This document shows, piece by piece, positions 49,085 through 57,567 of a stretch of 64,000 bases of DNA (the stretch's first letter is position 1; every line of letters begins with the position of its first letter). Source of the DNA: Miltoncostaea sp963770865 (GTDB lineage: Bacteria > Actinomycetota > Thermoleophilia > Miltoncostaeales > Miltoncostaeaceae); assembly GCA_963770865.1 (NCBI GenBank), contig CAVYRD010000001.1:62001-126000 (forward strand), given 5' to 3'. Under the pieces are notes generated by a model that was not told the origin of the DNA, did not search any database, and was given only the letters and a program-made list of their open reading frames with translations. Position numbers and translations under genes: made by a program.

Positions 49085-49462
49085 ATGCGGACCGAGATCG
49101 CCTTCACGCTCCCCCGGGGCTACGTGGACGCCTCGGGGGAGACGCACCGCGAGGGGCGCATGCGCCTCGCCACGGCGCGCGACGAGATCGAGCCCCTGCG
49201 CGACCCTGCCGTGCGCGAGAACGAGGCGTACCTCGGCGTGCTGCTGCTGGCCCGGGTCATCACGAGCATCGGCACGGTCACGAACGTCACGCCCGAGATG
49301 GTCGAGGGGCTGTTCGCGGCCGACTTCGACCACCTCCAGAAGCTCTACGAGCGCCTGAACACCGACGGCGAGGCCGTCGGCACCATCGCGTGCCCGTCGT
49401 GCGGGCACGCCTTCGAAGTCGATCTGACCGAGATCCAGGACGGCCGCCTGGGGGAACCATGA
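49085..49462 (+). CDS. T4-baseplate-like/tail assembly protein with zinc finger
   Basis: A 125-residue protein of the type found after tube genes in actinobacterial eCIS: MRTEIAFTLPRGYVDASG, MRLATARDEIEPLRDPAVRE, LLLARVITSIGTVTNVTPEM, LFAADFDHLQKLYERLN and a C-terminal CPSCGHAFEVDL with one Cys pair. It resembles the T4 baseplate protein family (PF12322-like) and may act as an assembly chaperone or inner baseplate part. Its stop overlaps the next start (ATGA). Confidence 0.75.
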   Translation: MRTEIAFTLPRGYVDASGETHREGRMRLATARDEIEPLRDPAVRENEAYLGVLLLARVITSIGTVTNVTPEMVEGLFAADFDHLQKLYERLNTDGEAVGTIACPSCGHAFEVDLTEIQDGRLGEP

Positions 49463-49620
49463 GGCCGTCCCCCGACGGACTGCTCGGGGAGACGGCCCGC
49501 CTCGCCTACCACCTCCACTGGCCGCTCGACACGATCCTCGACCTCGAGCACCGCGACCGGCGCCGGTTCCTGGATGAGGCGGAGGGCCTGGCGGCCGCCG
49601 GGACCGGGGAGGAATGGTGA
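49459..49620 (+). CDS. DUF6760-type small tail protein
   Basis: A 53-residue protein whose core TARLAYHLHWPLDTILDLEHRDRRRFLDE, given as AYHLHWPLDTILDLEH, matches the DUF6760 peptides encoded in many eCIS and tail loci after the baseplate-like gene. It is coupled at both ends (ATGA upstream, GTGA downstream). Likely an assembly factor. Too short for confident function. Confidence 0.8.
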   Translation: MRPSPDGLLGETARLAYHLHWPLDTILDLEHRDRRRFLDEAEGLAAAGTGEEW

Positions 49621-51779
49621 GCGGCGGCGCCCCCGGCGGGGGCTGGCTCCCCGCGGCGACCCGCCTGGGGCGCCGCGTCAGCGGGCGGCGCACCACCCCG
49701 CTGCGCACGGCGGGCGGCCGGGCGCTGGCGCGCGCGGTGGCCGCCCGGCGGACGCCGGCCGGCCGGCCGCCTGCGCTGCGGCTCGTCCCGGCGCGCGCCG
49801 TCGTGGTCCGGGCGCCGGCGCCGGCGGCGCCGCACCAGCCCGAGCGCCCGGCCGGCCTCAGCGACTTCGCCTACGAGTGGATGTACGGGGGCCGGCTGCC
49901 CGAGGACGCGGTCCCCTTCGGCGGCGGCGGGGCCGTCGAGGCCGTGCGGCGCGAGGTCGCCGCGCGCGCCGAGCCGGCTCCGGCCCCCGGCACGCCGCCC
50001 GCCGCGGGGGCGCCCGAACCCTTCGGGGCCGACGGCGGCCCGGCCCCCGCCCCGCGCCCGCGACCGCGGCTGGAGGAGGTCAGCTCCTACCGCATCTCCC
50101 GCTCGCCGCGGCCCGCGCCGCCCGCCGAGCCCGAGGCCCCGCCCGCCGCGGCAGAGGCGGCGCCGGCGACGGCTGCGGGCGCTCCGGCCGCCGTCCCGCC
50201 CGCCGCGCCCGCGGCGGAGGCCGCGCCGCCCCCGCCCGCGGAGCCCCGCACCGCACCTGCGGCCGCCGCCTCGCCGGCGCCGCCCGGGCCCCTCGCCAAG
50301 GCGCCGCCGGCCCCCGCGCCGCCGCCCCCAGCGCCCGTGCGCCTCCGGCGCCCCGAGGGCCCGCGCCGGGGGCCCGCCGCGCCCGTGCTGCACCGGAGCA
50401 ACCGGCCCGTGCCGGAACCCACCCCCGTCCCCATCGCGGCCGCTCCACAGCCGGCCGTGCCCCCATCGGCGGCGGTGCCCACGCCGGAGCCCGCCGCGGC
50501 CCAGGCGCCGTCCCGCGCCCCGTCCCGGGGCCGCCTCCTGAGCCGGCGGCGGCGGGACGGGGATGTCCCCCCGGACGAATCCGGCCCGGCGCCGGCGCCG
50601 GACGCCACGCCGCCCGCCGCCACGGGCCCGGTCGCCCCCGAGGCCGCCGCGCCGGCCGCGGCGCCGGCGGCTGCGCCCGGCAGCGCGCCCGCCGCCCCCG
50701 GCCCCGTCGGCCGGGCGCTCGCGCGCCTGCGCAGCCCCCGGGAGGCCGGCGCGCCGCCCGCGGAGGAGCCCGACGGGGAGGCGCCGCCCCCCCTGGACCC
50801 GGTCGCCGTCGCCCCGGCCGCCGGCGCCGACCCCGCCGTGACCGCGCCCTCCCCCGCCGCCGATGCCGTCGCGCAGGCCGCCGGCCCCGCAGCCGCCGCC
50901 GCTCCGGGCTCCGACGCCCCGCCGCCGGCGCCGACCGGGGATGGGCCGCCGGCCCCGACGGCGGTTCTCCGCCCTCCCGCGGCCCCGAGCCCCCGTCGCC
51001 CGGTGGCGCGATCCCGGCCGCCCGCACCCGAGGCCGTCGCGCGCACGTCCTCCCCCGGCCCGGCCCCGACGGCGGCGCCGGCGCCGCCCTCCGGCGGGGC
51101 GCCCACGCCGGCCGGGGCGCCCACGCCGGCCGGCGCACCCGCGCCCCTGCGCATCGCGCGCCGCCCCGTGCCGGCCGCCCTGGGTCCCACCCCCGGGCCG
51201 CCGCCGGCACCACCCGTGGCCGCGGGCTCCAGCGGCCGCCGCCTCGCGGCCGCGAGCGGCGGCGCCCTCGAGCGCCTGCCCGGGGGCCGCGCGACGCTCG
51301 CGCTGCTGCCGCCCGAGCCCCGCGCGGCCGGGGCGGGCGGGCCGTCGCGCCGCCTCGCGCGGCTCTCGCTGTCCGACCTGGCCAAGCCGCCGAAGCTGCC
51401 GTCCGCTCCGCGCCTGCCGTCGCTGCCCCACCTGCCCGAGATGCCGCACGTTCCCGAAATGCCCCACCTCCCGGAGGTGCCGTCGCTGCCGGAGATGCCG
51501 CACGTGCCGGACCTCGGCGGGCTACCCGCCTCCCTCCCCTCGCTCCCCGAGGTGCCGCACCTTCCGGACCTCCCCTCGCTGTCCGGGGTGGCCGACGCGG
51601 CCCGCCAGGGCGCCCAGGCGCTCGGCTCCGCCCTTCCCGGCCAGGCCGCGGGCCTGCTCGGGGCGGCCGGCGCGGCGAGCGTGGACGACATCTACGAGGG
51701 GGTCATCGAGCGGCTGCGACGCGACCTGCTCGTGGAGCGCGAGCGCATGGGCGACCTGCTGGGCGACCTGGGTCACTAG
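49614..51779 (+). CDS. giant Pro/Ala-rich CIS protein with conserved C-terminal helix
   Basis: Up to 721 residues from ATG 49614, or 720 from the coupled GTG 49617. A basic N-terminus (RLGRRVSGRRTTPLR) and a short DFAYEWMYGG motif are followed by about 450 residues almost wholly Pro, Ala, Arg and Gly. A strikingly regular segment follows (about residues 590-660) of repeats such as LPEMPHVPEMPHLPEVP. The C-terminus DDIYEGVIERLRRDLLVERE and MGDLLGDL is the conserved end seen in small proteins at this position of eCIS loci. So an ordinary small structural protein appears extended by a long disordered region. Role unknown; a length-setting or tethering role is conceivable. Confidence 0.7.
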   Translation: MVSGGAPGGGWLPAATRLGRRVSGRRTTPLRTAGGRALARAVAARRTPAGRPPALRLVPARAVVVRAPAPAAPHQPERPAGLSDFAYEWMYGGRLPEDAVPFGGGGAVEAVRREVAARAEPAPAPGTPPAAGAPEPFGADGGPAPAPRPRPRLEEVSSYRISRSPRPAPPAEPEAPPAAAEAAPATAAGAPAAVPPAAPAAEAAPPPPAEPRTAPAAAASPAPPGPLAKAPPAPAPPPPAPVRLRRPEGPRRGPAAPVLHRSNRPVPEPTPVPIAAAPQPAVPPSAAVPTPEPAAAQAPSRAPSRGRLLSRRRRDGDVPPDESGPAPAPDATPPAATGPVAPEAAAPAAAPAAAPGSAPAAPGPVGRALARLRSPREAGAPPAEEPDGEAPPPLDPVAVAPAAGADPAVTAPSPAADAVAQAAGPAAAAAPGSDAPPPAPTGDGPPAPTAVLRPPAAPSPRRPVARSRPPAPEAVARTSSPGPAPTAAPAPPSGGAPTPAGAPTPAGAPAPLRIARRPVPAALGPTPGPPPAPPVAAGSSGRRLAAASGGALERLPGGRATLALLPPEPRAAGAGGPSRRLARLSLSDLAKPPKLPSAPRLPSLPHLPEMPHVPEMPHLPEVPSLPEMPHVPDLGGLPASLPSLPEVPHLPDLPSLSGVADAARQGAQALGSALPGQAAGLLGAAGAASVDDIYEGVIERLRRDLLVERERMGDLLGDLGH

Positions 51780-51788
51780 GAGGACGCC

Positions 51789-52247
51789 ATGGCCAGCAAC
51801 CGCTCACCCAAGCCGGGCAGCGCCAGCCCCGACCCCATCACGGGGGCGTTCTTCCAGGTCGACGTCGGCGAGGCCATCGGCTACTTCACCGAGTGCAGCG
51901 GGCTCTCGATGGAGTACGACGTCTTCGAGTACCAGGAGGGGGGCGTCAACGACTTCGTCCACAAGCTGCGCGGGCGGATGAAGTTCCCCAACCTGGTGCT
52001 GAAGCGCGGCATCACCCACGAGGAGTCCTTCGTGAAGTGGTTCCTCTCCTGCCGGGAGAAGACCGAGCGCCGCGACATGTCGGTGACGATGCTCTCGCAC
52101 GACCTGAAGCCCATCCGCACCTGGTCGTTCGCCGGCGCCTTCCCCGTGAAGTGGACGGGTCCGGAGCTCAAGGCGAACGCCGGCGAGGTCGGCACCGAGA
52201 CCATCGAGATCGCCCACCAGGGCCTGAAGTCGGTCACGCAGGGCTGA
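51789..52247 (+). CDS. tail tube protein 2 (gp19-like)
   Basis: A 152-residue gp19-type tube paralogue: DPITGAFFQVDVGEAIGYFT, EYQEGGVNDFVHKLRGRMK, LVLKRGITHEESFVKWFLSC and a C-terminal GTETIEIAHQGLKSV. In Afp/PVC the second tube protein sits at the baseplate-proximal end and links tube to spike. Its place just before the LysM and spike genes fits. Confidence 0.95.
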   Translation: MASNRSPKPGSASPDPITGAFFQVDVGEAIGYFTECSGLSMEYDVFEYQEGGVNDFVHKLRGRMKFPNLVLKRGITHEESFVKWFLSCREKTERRDMSVTMLSHDLKPIRTWSFAGAFPVKWTGPELKANAGEVGTETIEIAHQGLKSVTQG

Positions 52248-52260
52248 GGGGAGGCGCGCG

Positions 52261-52920
52261 ATGGCGATCCCGGACAACCTCACCAAGGCGTACCTGAAGA
52301 TCGAGGGCGGCGAGCAGATCGACTGCTGGTTCAACCCCGCCGAGTACACGATCAGCAAGACCAACAAGTGGAAGATCGAGTCGGTCGTGGGCGAGGGCCT
52401 TCCGACGGCCCAGTTCGGCGGCGGCGACGCGCAGAAGCTGAAGCTCGACCTCTTCTTCGACGACGCCGACCGCCCGGACGGCGACGTCCGGGCGATCACC
52501 AACTCGCTCTTCGCCGCGATGGCCGTGGACAAGGCGCACGCCACCGGCAAGAACAGCGCACGCCCGCCCACCATCGAGTTCGGCTGGGGCTCCACGACGA
52601 CGTTCGTTGCGGTGTGCGACAGCCTGTCGGTCCAGTTCCTGCTCTTCCGCCCCAACGGCACGCCGGTGCGCGCAAAGGCCTCGATCTCGCTCATCCAGGC
52701 GGCGCCGACCGTCGGCAAGGGCCCGCAGAACCCGACGACCCGGGGCACGGCCGGACTGCGCACCCACGTCGTCCGCGACGGCGACAGCATCCAGAGCGTC
52801 GCCCACGCGGCCTACGGCGACCCGACCCTCTGGCGCCGCATCGCCGAGGCCAACGGCATCGACGACCCGCTCAGCCTGCCCCGGGGCACCGTCCTCTCGA
52901 TCCCGACGCTCCTCGGATGA
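52261..52920 (+). CDS. LysM-domain baseplate/tube-initiator protein (Afp7/gp53-like)
   Basis: A 219-residue protein: N-terminal KAYLKIEGGEQIDCWFNPAE and YTISKTNKWK are typical of the CIS tube-adaptor family, and the last 55 residues are a LysM fold (HVVRDGDSIQSVAHAAYGDP, LWRRIAEANGIDDP). In particles it binds the spike or the tube base; LysM here acts in assembly rather than cell-wall binding. ATGA overlap with the spike gene. Confidence 0.9.
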   Translation: MAIPDNLTKAYLKIEGGEQIDCWFNPAEYTISKTNKWKIESVVGEGLPTAQFGGGDAQKLKLDLFFDDADRPDGDVRAITNSLFAAMAVDKAHATGKNSARPPTIEFGWGSTTTFVAVCDSLSVQFLLFRPNGTPVRAKASISLIQAAPTVGKGPQNPTTRGTAGLRTHVVRDGDSIQSVAHAAYGDPTLWRRIAEANGIDDPLSLPRGTVLSIPTLLG

Positions 52921-54560
52921 GCACGACCAGCCCCAACGGCCTCACGGCGGGCATCGCCGGCGTCGAGGTGCTGGTGGCCGGCCAGCCGCTCGACCCCACC
53001 CTCGCGCCGCTGCTGCAGGAGGTGCGGGTCGAGGACAACCTGGTGCTCCCCGACGCCTTCCTGATCCGCCTCTCCGACCCCGGCCTGAAGCACATCGACT
53101 CCCACCCGTTGGAGGTGGGGGTCGAGATCGAGATCCGCCTGGGCGGCCCCGACGCCAAGATGCTGACCTCCCTGATCAAGGGGCAGGTGACGGCGGTCGA
53201 GCCCGAGTTCCGCGCCGACGGCGTCGCGATCGTCGCGCGCGGCTACGACCACTCCCACGCGCTCAACCGCACGCGGCGCAACGCGACCTACCAGGACGCG
53301 AGCGTCGCGGAGGTCGTGAACAAGGTCTGCCAGCGCGCCGGCATCAAGGTGGGCGAGGTCGAGGACGGCGGCGGCACCCAGCCCTTCACCCAGCAGAGCA
53401 ACGAGACCGACTGGGAGTTCCTCTGGCGCCTCGCGAGCCGCATCGGCTGCGAGGTCGTGGTGCTCGACGGGACGCTCCACGTGCGCAAGGCGGGCGGGGG
53501 CGAGCCCGACGGCGAGCCGCAGACGCTGCGTTACGGCGAGACCCTCCTGTCGTTCCGCCCGCGCCTCACGGGGGTCCAGCAGGTGGACGAGGTGGTGGTG
53601 CGCAGCTGGGACCACACGACCAAGCGCGCGATCGAGGCGACGGCGTCGCCGGCGGCGCCCCACTCGACGATCGGCGTCGCGCGGGACTCGGTCGCGTCCG
53701 CCCTGGGGGGCGGCGCCATCACGATCTCCGACGCGCCGGTCGGCAACCAGGAGGAGGCCGACGCCTTCGCCAAGAGCGTCATGGCCAAGGTGGCCAACGC
53801 CTACCTCGAGGCCGAGGGCACCTGCCGGGGCGCTCCGAAGCTGAAGGCCGGATCCTCCATCAAGGTGGAGGGCGTCGGCAGCCGCTTCAGCGGCACCTAC
53901 CGCGTCACCTCCACCACCCACGCCTTCCGCGGCAGCAAGGGCTACGAGACGCGCTTCCGGGTGTCGGGTGGCTCGTCGCGCAGCCTGGTGGAGCTGATGA
54001 CGCCCTCCAAGCGGAAGGGTTGGGAGGCCGGAGGCGTCCAAGTGGGAGTGGTCACCCAGAACGAGGACCCCGACGGGCTGGGCCGCGTGCGGGTGAAGTA
54101 CCCCGAGCTCGGCGAGGAGACCGAGGGCTGGTGGGCGCGCATCGCCGCCCCCGGGGCCGGCGGCGACCGCGGCCTGCTCATGACGCCGCTCGTGGACGAC
54201 GAGGTGCTCATCGCGTTCGAGCACGGCGACGTGCGCCGGCCGCTGGTGCTCGGCGCGCTCTGGAACGGGGAGGAGCGCCCGGGCGACCTGGCCCAGAAGG
54301 ACGGCTCGTTCCGGCTGCGGAGCAAGGAGACCCTCGGGCTCACCGCCGACAAGAAGCTCTCGATCACGGCCGACGAGGAGCTGACCGTCGAGGTCGGCAG
54401 CGCGTCCACCGTGATGAAGAAGGACGGCACGGTCACCGTGAAGGGCAGCCCCGTGTCCATCGAGTCGAGCGGGAGCCTCACGATCAAGGCCGGCGGCAGC
54501 CTCACGATCCAGGCGAGCGGGACGGTCTCGGTCAAGGGCGCCCAGGTGCAGCTCGGATGA
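52917..54560 (+). CDS. VgrG-like spike protein (Afp8/gp27-gp5 fusion)
   Basis: A 547-residue spike. The N-terminal gp27-like part has DNLVLPDAFLIRLSDPGL and GYDHSHALNRTRRNATYQDA. The gp5/VgrG OB-fold runs VQVGVVTQNEDPDGLGRVRV, WARIAAPGAGGDRGLLMTPL and LVDDEVLIAFEHGDVRRPLV. The C-terminus is the repetitive triple beta-helix (SLTIKAGGSLTIQASGTVSV). No extra effector domain follows the helix, so cargo is more likely to sit in the tube lumen. No separate PAAR tip gene was seen next to it. Confidence 0.95.
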   Translation: MSTTSPNGLTAGIAGVEVLVAGQPLDPTLAPLLQEVRVEDNLVLPDAFLIRLSDPGLKHIDSHPLEVGVEIEIRLGGPDAKMLTSLIKGQVTAVEPEFRADGVAIVARGYDHSHALNRTRRNATYQDASVAEVVNKVCQRAGIKVGEVEDGGGTQPFTQQSNETDWEFLWRLASRIGCEVVVLDGTLHVRKAGGGEPDGEPQTLRYGETLLSFRPRLTGVQQVDEVVVRSWDHTTKRAIEATASPAAPHSTIGVARDSVASALGGGAITISDAPVGNQEEADAFAKSVMAKVANAYLEAEGTCRGAPKLKAGSSIKVEGVGSRFSGTYRVTSTTHAFRGSKGYETRFRVSGGSSRSLVELMTPSKRKGWEAGGVQVGVVTQNEDPDGLGRVRVKYPELGEETEGWWARIAAPGAGGDRGLLMTPLVDDEVLIAFEHGDVRRPLVLGALWNGEERPGDLAQKDGSFRLRSKETLGLTADKKLSITADEELTVEVGSASTVMKKDGTVTVKGSPVSIESSGSLTIKAGGSLTIQASGTVSVKGAQVQLG

Positions 54561-54573
54561 GGGGGCGGCGCTG

Positions 54574-54984
54574 ATGGGCGGCATCCTCGGATCCGGGCTG
54601 GCGTTCCCGCTGCGCGTCAACGCCCGCGGCGGCCTCGCGCTGGCGCACGAGGACGAGGACGTGCGCGAGGCCATCACGGTCATCCTCGGCACGGCGCCGG
54701 GCGAGCGGCCCATGCGCCCGGAGTTCGGCTGCGGCATCCACGACTACGTCTTCGAGTCGGTGGACGCCTACCTGGTGGGGCGCCTGGAGCAGGAGGTGCG
54801 CCGGGCCCTCGACCGCTGGGAGCCGCGCATCGACGTCGTGAGCGTGGACCTGACCGTCGAGGCCACGACCGAGGGCGGCCCTACCAACGAGCTCGTCGTG
54901 ATCGACGTGGCCTACCGGCTGCGCGCGACGAGCGACGTGCGCAACCTCGTCTACCCCTTCTACGTCATCCCCGCCGAGGAGTGA
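54574..54984 (+). CDS. gp25-like baseplate wedge (Afp9)
   Basis: A 136-residue GPW/gp25 family protein with LAHEDEDVREAITVILGTAP, GERPMRPEFGCGIHDYVFES and the closing strands LVVIDVAYRLRATSDV. gp25 contacts the first sheath ring and triggers contraction. The EPR-type core motif is represented by ERPMRPEFG. Confidence 0.95.
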   Translation: MGGILGSGLAFPLRVNARGGLALAHEDEDVREAITVILGTAPGERPMRPEFGCGIHDYVFESVDAYLVGRLEQEVRRALDRWEPRIDVVSVDLTVEATTEGGPTNELVVIDVAYRLRATSDVRNLVYPFYVIPAEE

Positions 54985-54991
54985 GGACGCC

Positions 54992-57001
54992 GTGAGCACC
55001 CGACTCCCCGCCGTCCGGCTCGACGACCGCGACTTCCAGGACCTGGTCAACGAGGCCCGCCTGCGCATCGCCCAGAGCTGCCCGGAGTGGACCGAGCACA
55101 ACGTCTCGGACCCGGGCGTCACGCTGATCGAGCTCTTCGCCTGGATGACCGAGATGGTCATCTACCGCCTCAACCGGATCCCGGACAAGCTGCACGTGGC
55201 GCTCATGGAGCTGTTGGGCATCGCGCTCGAGCCGGCCACGGCCGCGCGGGCGGACCTGCGCTTCCGCCTCTCCGCGCCGGCGGCGCACCCGGTCTTCATC
55301 CCGGCCGCCATCACCGAGGTCGCCACGCCGCGCACCCCGGGCGAGGACCCCGTCGTCTTCCAGACGCTCGAGGACTGCACGATCCCGCCGGCGACGCCGA
55401 CGGCGTACGTGGTCGAGCGCGGCCGCGCCGCGAAGGACGTCGGCGTGGCCGGCGGCGTCGCCAAGCCGAAGGGCCCGGACCAGCTGCCGTTCGGCATGCC
55501 GCCCCAGGTCGGCGACGCCCTCTACCTCTGCTTCGACGACTCCCTGGCACGGCTCCTGATGCGCGTCGAGGTGGACTGCTCGCAGGCGCGCGGGGCCGGC
55601 GTCGACCCCGAGGACCCGCCGCTGAAGTGGGAGGCGTCGAGCGGCGAGGGCCCCGGCGGCTGGCGCGAGGCGTCGGTCCTCCTCGACTCGACCGGCGGCT
55701 TCAACTACGGCAGCGGCGTGGTCGAGCTGCAGATGCCGGCGTCGCACGAGCCGGCGACGGTCGCCGGCACGCGCGGGCACTGGTTGCGCTGCCGGCTCGA
55801 CGACACCACCCGCCAGGGCGCGCCCGCCGCGACCTTCTCCCACCCGCCGGAGATCTACTCCATCACCGCCGCGCCGCTCGGGGCGCTCGTCGCGGCCACG
55901 CACAGCCAGCGGGTCGAGGAGGAGCAGATCGGCGAGAGCGACGGCACCCCCGGCCAGAGCTTCCGGCTGCGCAACGCGCCGGTGCTCGCCCTGGAGGGCG
56001 ACGAGGGCCTCGAGGTGCTCGAGCCCGACACCGCCACCTGGCGGGCCTGGGAACTGCGAGAGGGCTTCGCCGAGAGCGGCCCGGGCGACCCGCACTACAC
56101 GCTGGACCTGGCGAGCGGGGAGATCTCGTTCGGGCCCGCCATCCGCTCCGGCGAGGGCGCCTGGCGCCAGTACGGCGCGGTGCCGCCCAAGGGCTCGCGG
56201 CTGCGGATGCGCGGCTACCGGCACGGGGGCGGGCGGAGGGGCAACCTGGCCGCCGGGGCGCTCACCGTGCTGAAGAGCGCGATCCCCACCGTCTCGAGCG
56301 TGGTCAACCCGGAGGCCGCCGCGGGCGGCGTCGACCCGGAGACGCTCGAGGCCGCCCGCCAGCGCGCCGCGATGGAGATCCGCACGCGCTACCGGGCCGT
56401 GACGGGCGAGGACTTCGAGTTCCTCTGCGGAGAGGCGTCGCCGCGGGTCGCGCGCGCCATCTGCATCGAGCCGCGCGACACCGTTGGCGTCGCGCGCCTG
56501 CACCTCGTGCCGCGCATCGAGCCCGCGGACCGCCTGCTCACGCTGGCCGAGCTCACCCCGGACGAGGAGCTCTTCTCCCAGGTCGCAGCCTACCTCGACG
56601 AGCGCCGCCTCATCGGCACGCGCGTCGAGCTGCTGCCCGCCCGCTACCGCGGGGTGAGCGTCGTGGTGAACCTGCAGGCCGCCGAGCGCGCGGACCCGCG
56701 GCGCGTGGAGGAGGACGTCGCCCAGGCCCTCTACACCTACCTCAACCCGATCGTCGGCGGCTCCATGGAGGGCGCCGGCACCGGCTGGGACTTCGGCCGG
56801 GCCCTCAACCAGGGCGAGCTGTTCGGGGTCGTCCACCAGGTCGAGGGCGTCAACTTCGTGAAGATCCTGCGCGTCTACGAGACCGACCTGCAGAGCGGCG
56901 AGCAGCAGCCCAAGCAGGCCGACAGCCACATCCCGCTCGAGCCCGACGAGCTGATCGCCTCGGGGCGCCACCTCGTGCGCGCCGAGCACGCCGACCTGTG
57001 A
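54992..57001 (+). CDS. baseplate assembly protein J-like (Afp11)
   Basis: A 669-residue baseplate protein. The N-terminus LPAVRLDDRDFQDLVNEARL, CPEWTEHNVSDPGVTLIELF and AWMTEMVIYRLNRIPDKLHV are the standard Afp11 start. The C-terminal baseplate-J domain includes YRAVTGEDFEFLCGEASPRV and AVILNLQAAERADPRRVEED-like sequence. GTG 54992 follows GAGGAG. It overlaps the next gene by GTGA. Together with tail protein I it makes the wedge ring. Confidence 0.95.
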   Translation: MSTRLPAVRLDDRDFQDLVNEARLRIAQSCPEWTEHNVSDPGVTLIELFAWMTEMVIYRLNRIPDKLHVALMELLGIALEPATAARADLRFRLSAPAAHPVFIPAAITEVATPRTPGEDPVVFQTLEDCTIPPATPTAYVVERGRAAKDVGVAGGVAKPKGPDQLPFGMPPQVGDALYLCFDDSLARLLMRVEVDCSQARGAGVDPEDPPLKWEASSGEGPGGWREASVLLDSTGGFNYGSGVVELQMPASHEPATVAGTRGHWLRCRLDDTTRQGAPAATFSHPPEIYSITAAPLGALVAATHSQRVEEEQIGESDGTPGQSFRLRNAPVLALEGDEGLEVLEPDTATWRAWELREGFAESGPGDPHYTLDLASGEISFGPAIRSGEGAWRQYGAVPPKGSRLRMRGYRHGGGRRGNLAAGALTVLKSAIPTVSSVVNPEAAAGGVDPETLEAARQRAAMEIRTRYRAVTGEDFEFLCGEASPRVARAICIEPRDTVGVARLHLVPRIEPADRLLTLAELTPDEELFSQVAAYLDERRLIGTRVELLPARYRGVSVVVNLQAAERADPRRVEEDVAQALYTYLNPIVGGSMEGAGTGWDFGRALNQGELFGVVHQVEGVNFVKILRVYETDLQSGEQQPKQADSHIPLEPDELIASGRHLVRAEHADL

Positions 57002-57567
57002 CCGGTGGGCCGGACGGCGCGGGCGCCCCGGCGGTCGCCTCGTCGCGGCGCTACCTGCGCCGCGGCCTGCCAGCGATCTACCAGGAGGGCGACTTCGGGA
57101 TGCGCTTCGTCGCGGCCCTGGAGACGCTCCTCGACCCGATCATCGGCACCCTCGACAGCCTGCCCGCCCGCTTCGACAGCTCCCTCACCGACCGCGAGAC
57201 GCTCGGCCTGCTGGCCGCCTGGCTCGGCGTCGAGCTGGACGAGTCATGGCCCGAGGACCGTCAGCGCGAGCTGGTGCGCGCCTCGTCCATGCTCGCCCGC
57301 CGCCGCGGCACGGCCCGGGGGCTCGAGGAGGCGCTGCGCATCGCCTTCCCCGACCTGCCGCTGCGCGTCGAGGACGACGGGGGCGTGGTCCACGCCCTGA
57401 GCGCCGAGGAGCTGCCGCCCGCGCCCCCTCCGCGCTTCGTCGTCTACTGCGACATCCCCCTCGAGGAGCCCGCGGGGCTCGCGCGTATGATCGAGGTCAT
57501 GAAGCCGGTCCACGTCGACTACCGACTGAGGATCCGGTCGGCCCGGCGGGGCGCCGAGGAGACGTGA
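56998..57567 (+). CDS. phage tail protein I-like baseplate component (Afp12)
   Basis: A 189-residue protein with SSRRYLRRGLPAIYQEGDFG, RFVAALETLLDPIIGTLDSL, LGLLAAWLGVELDESWPEDR and ARRRGTARGLEEALRIAFPD, the normal tail protein I pattern in CIS loci, ending with KPVHVDYRLRIRSARRGAE. The GTG overlaps the baseplate J stop and the stop overlaps the next start, so the anchored protein downstream is translationally tied to the baseplate genes. Confidence 0.9.
   Translation: MTGGPDGAGAPAVASSRRYLRRGLPAIYQEGDFGMRFVAALETLLDPIIGTLDSLPARFDSSLTDRETLGLLAAWLGVELDESWPEDRQRELVRASSMLARRRGTARGLEEALRIAFPDLPLRVEDDGGVVHALSAEELPPAPPPRFVVYCDIPLEEPAGLARMIEVMKPVHVDYRLRIRSARRGAEET

Noticed and set aside
49506..51503. 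665-codon reverse frame opposite the Pro/Ala-rich CIS gene
   Set aside because: Gly/Arg-rich shadow of a Pro/Ala-rich gene. The forward product has the conserved CIS C-terminus and coupled start.
47009..57567. Integrated phage or R-type pyocin
   Set aside because: No capsid, terminase, lysis or fibre genes; DUF4157, AAA+ ATPase and DUF4255 place it with eCIS.
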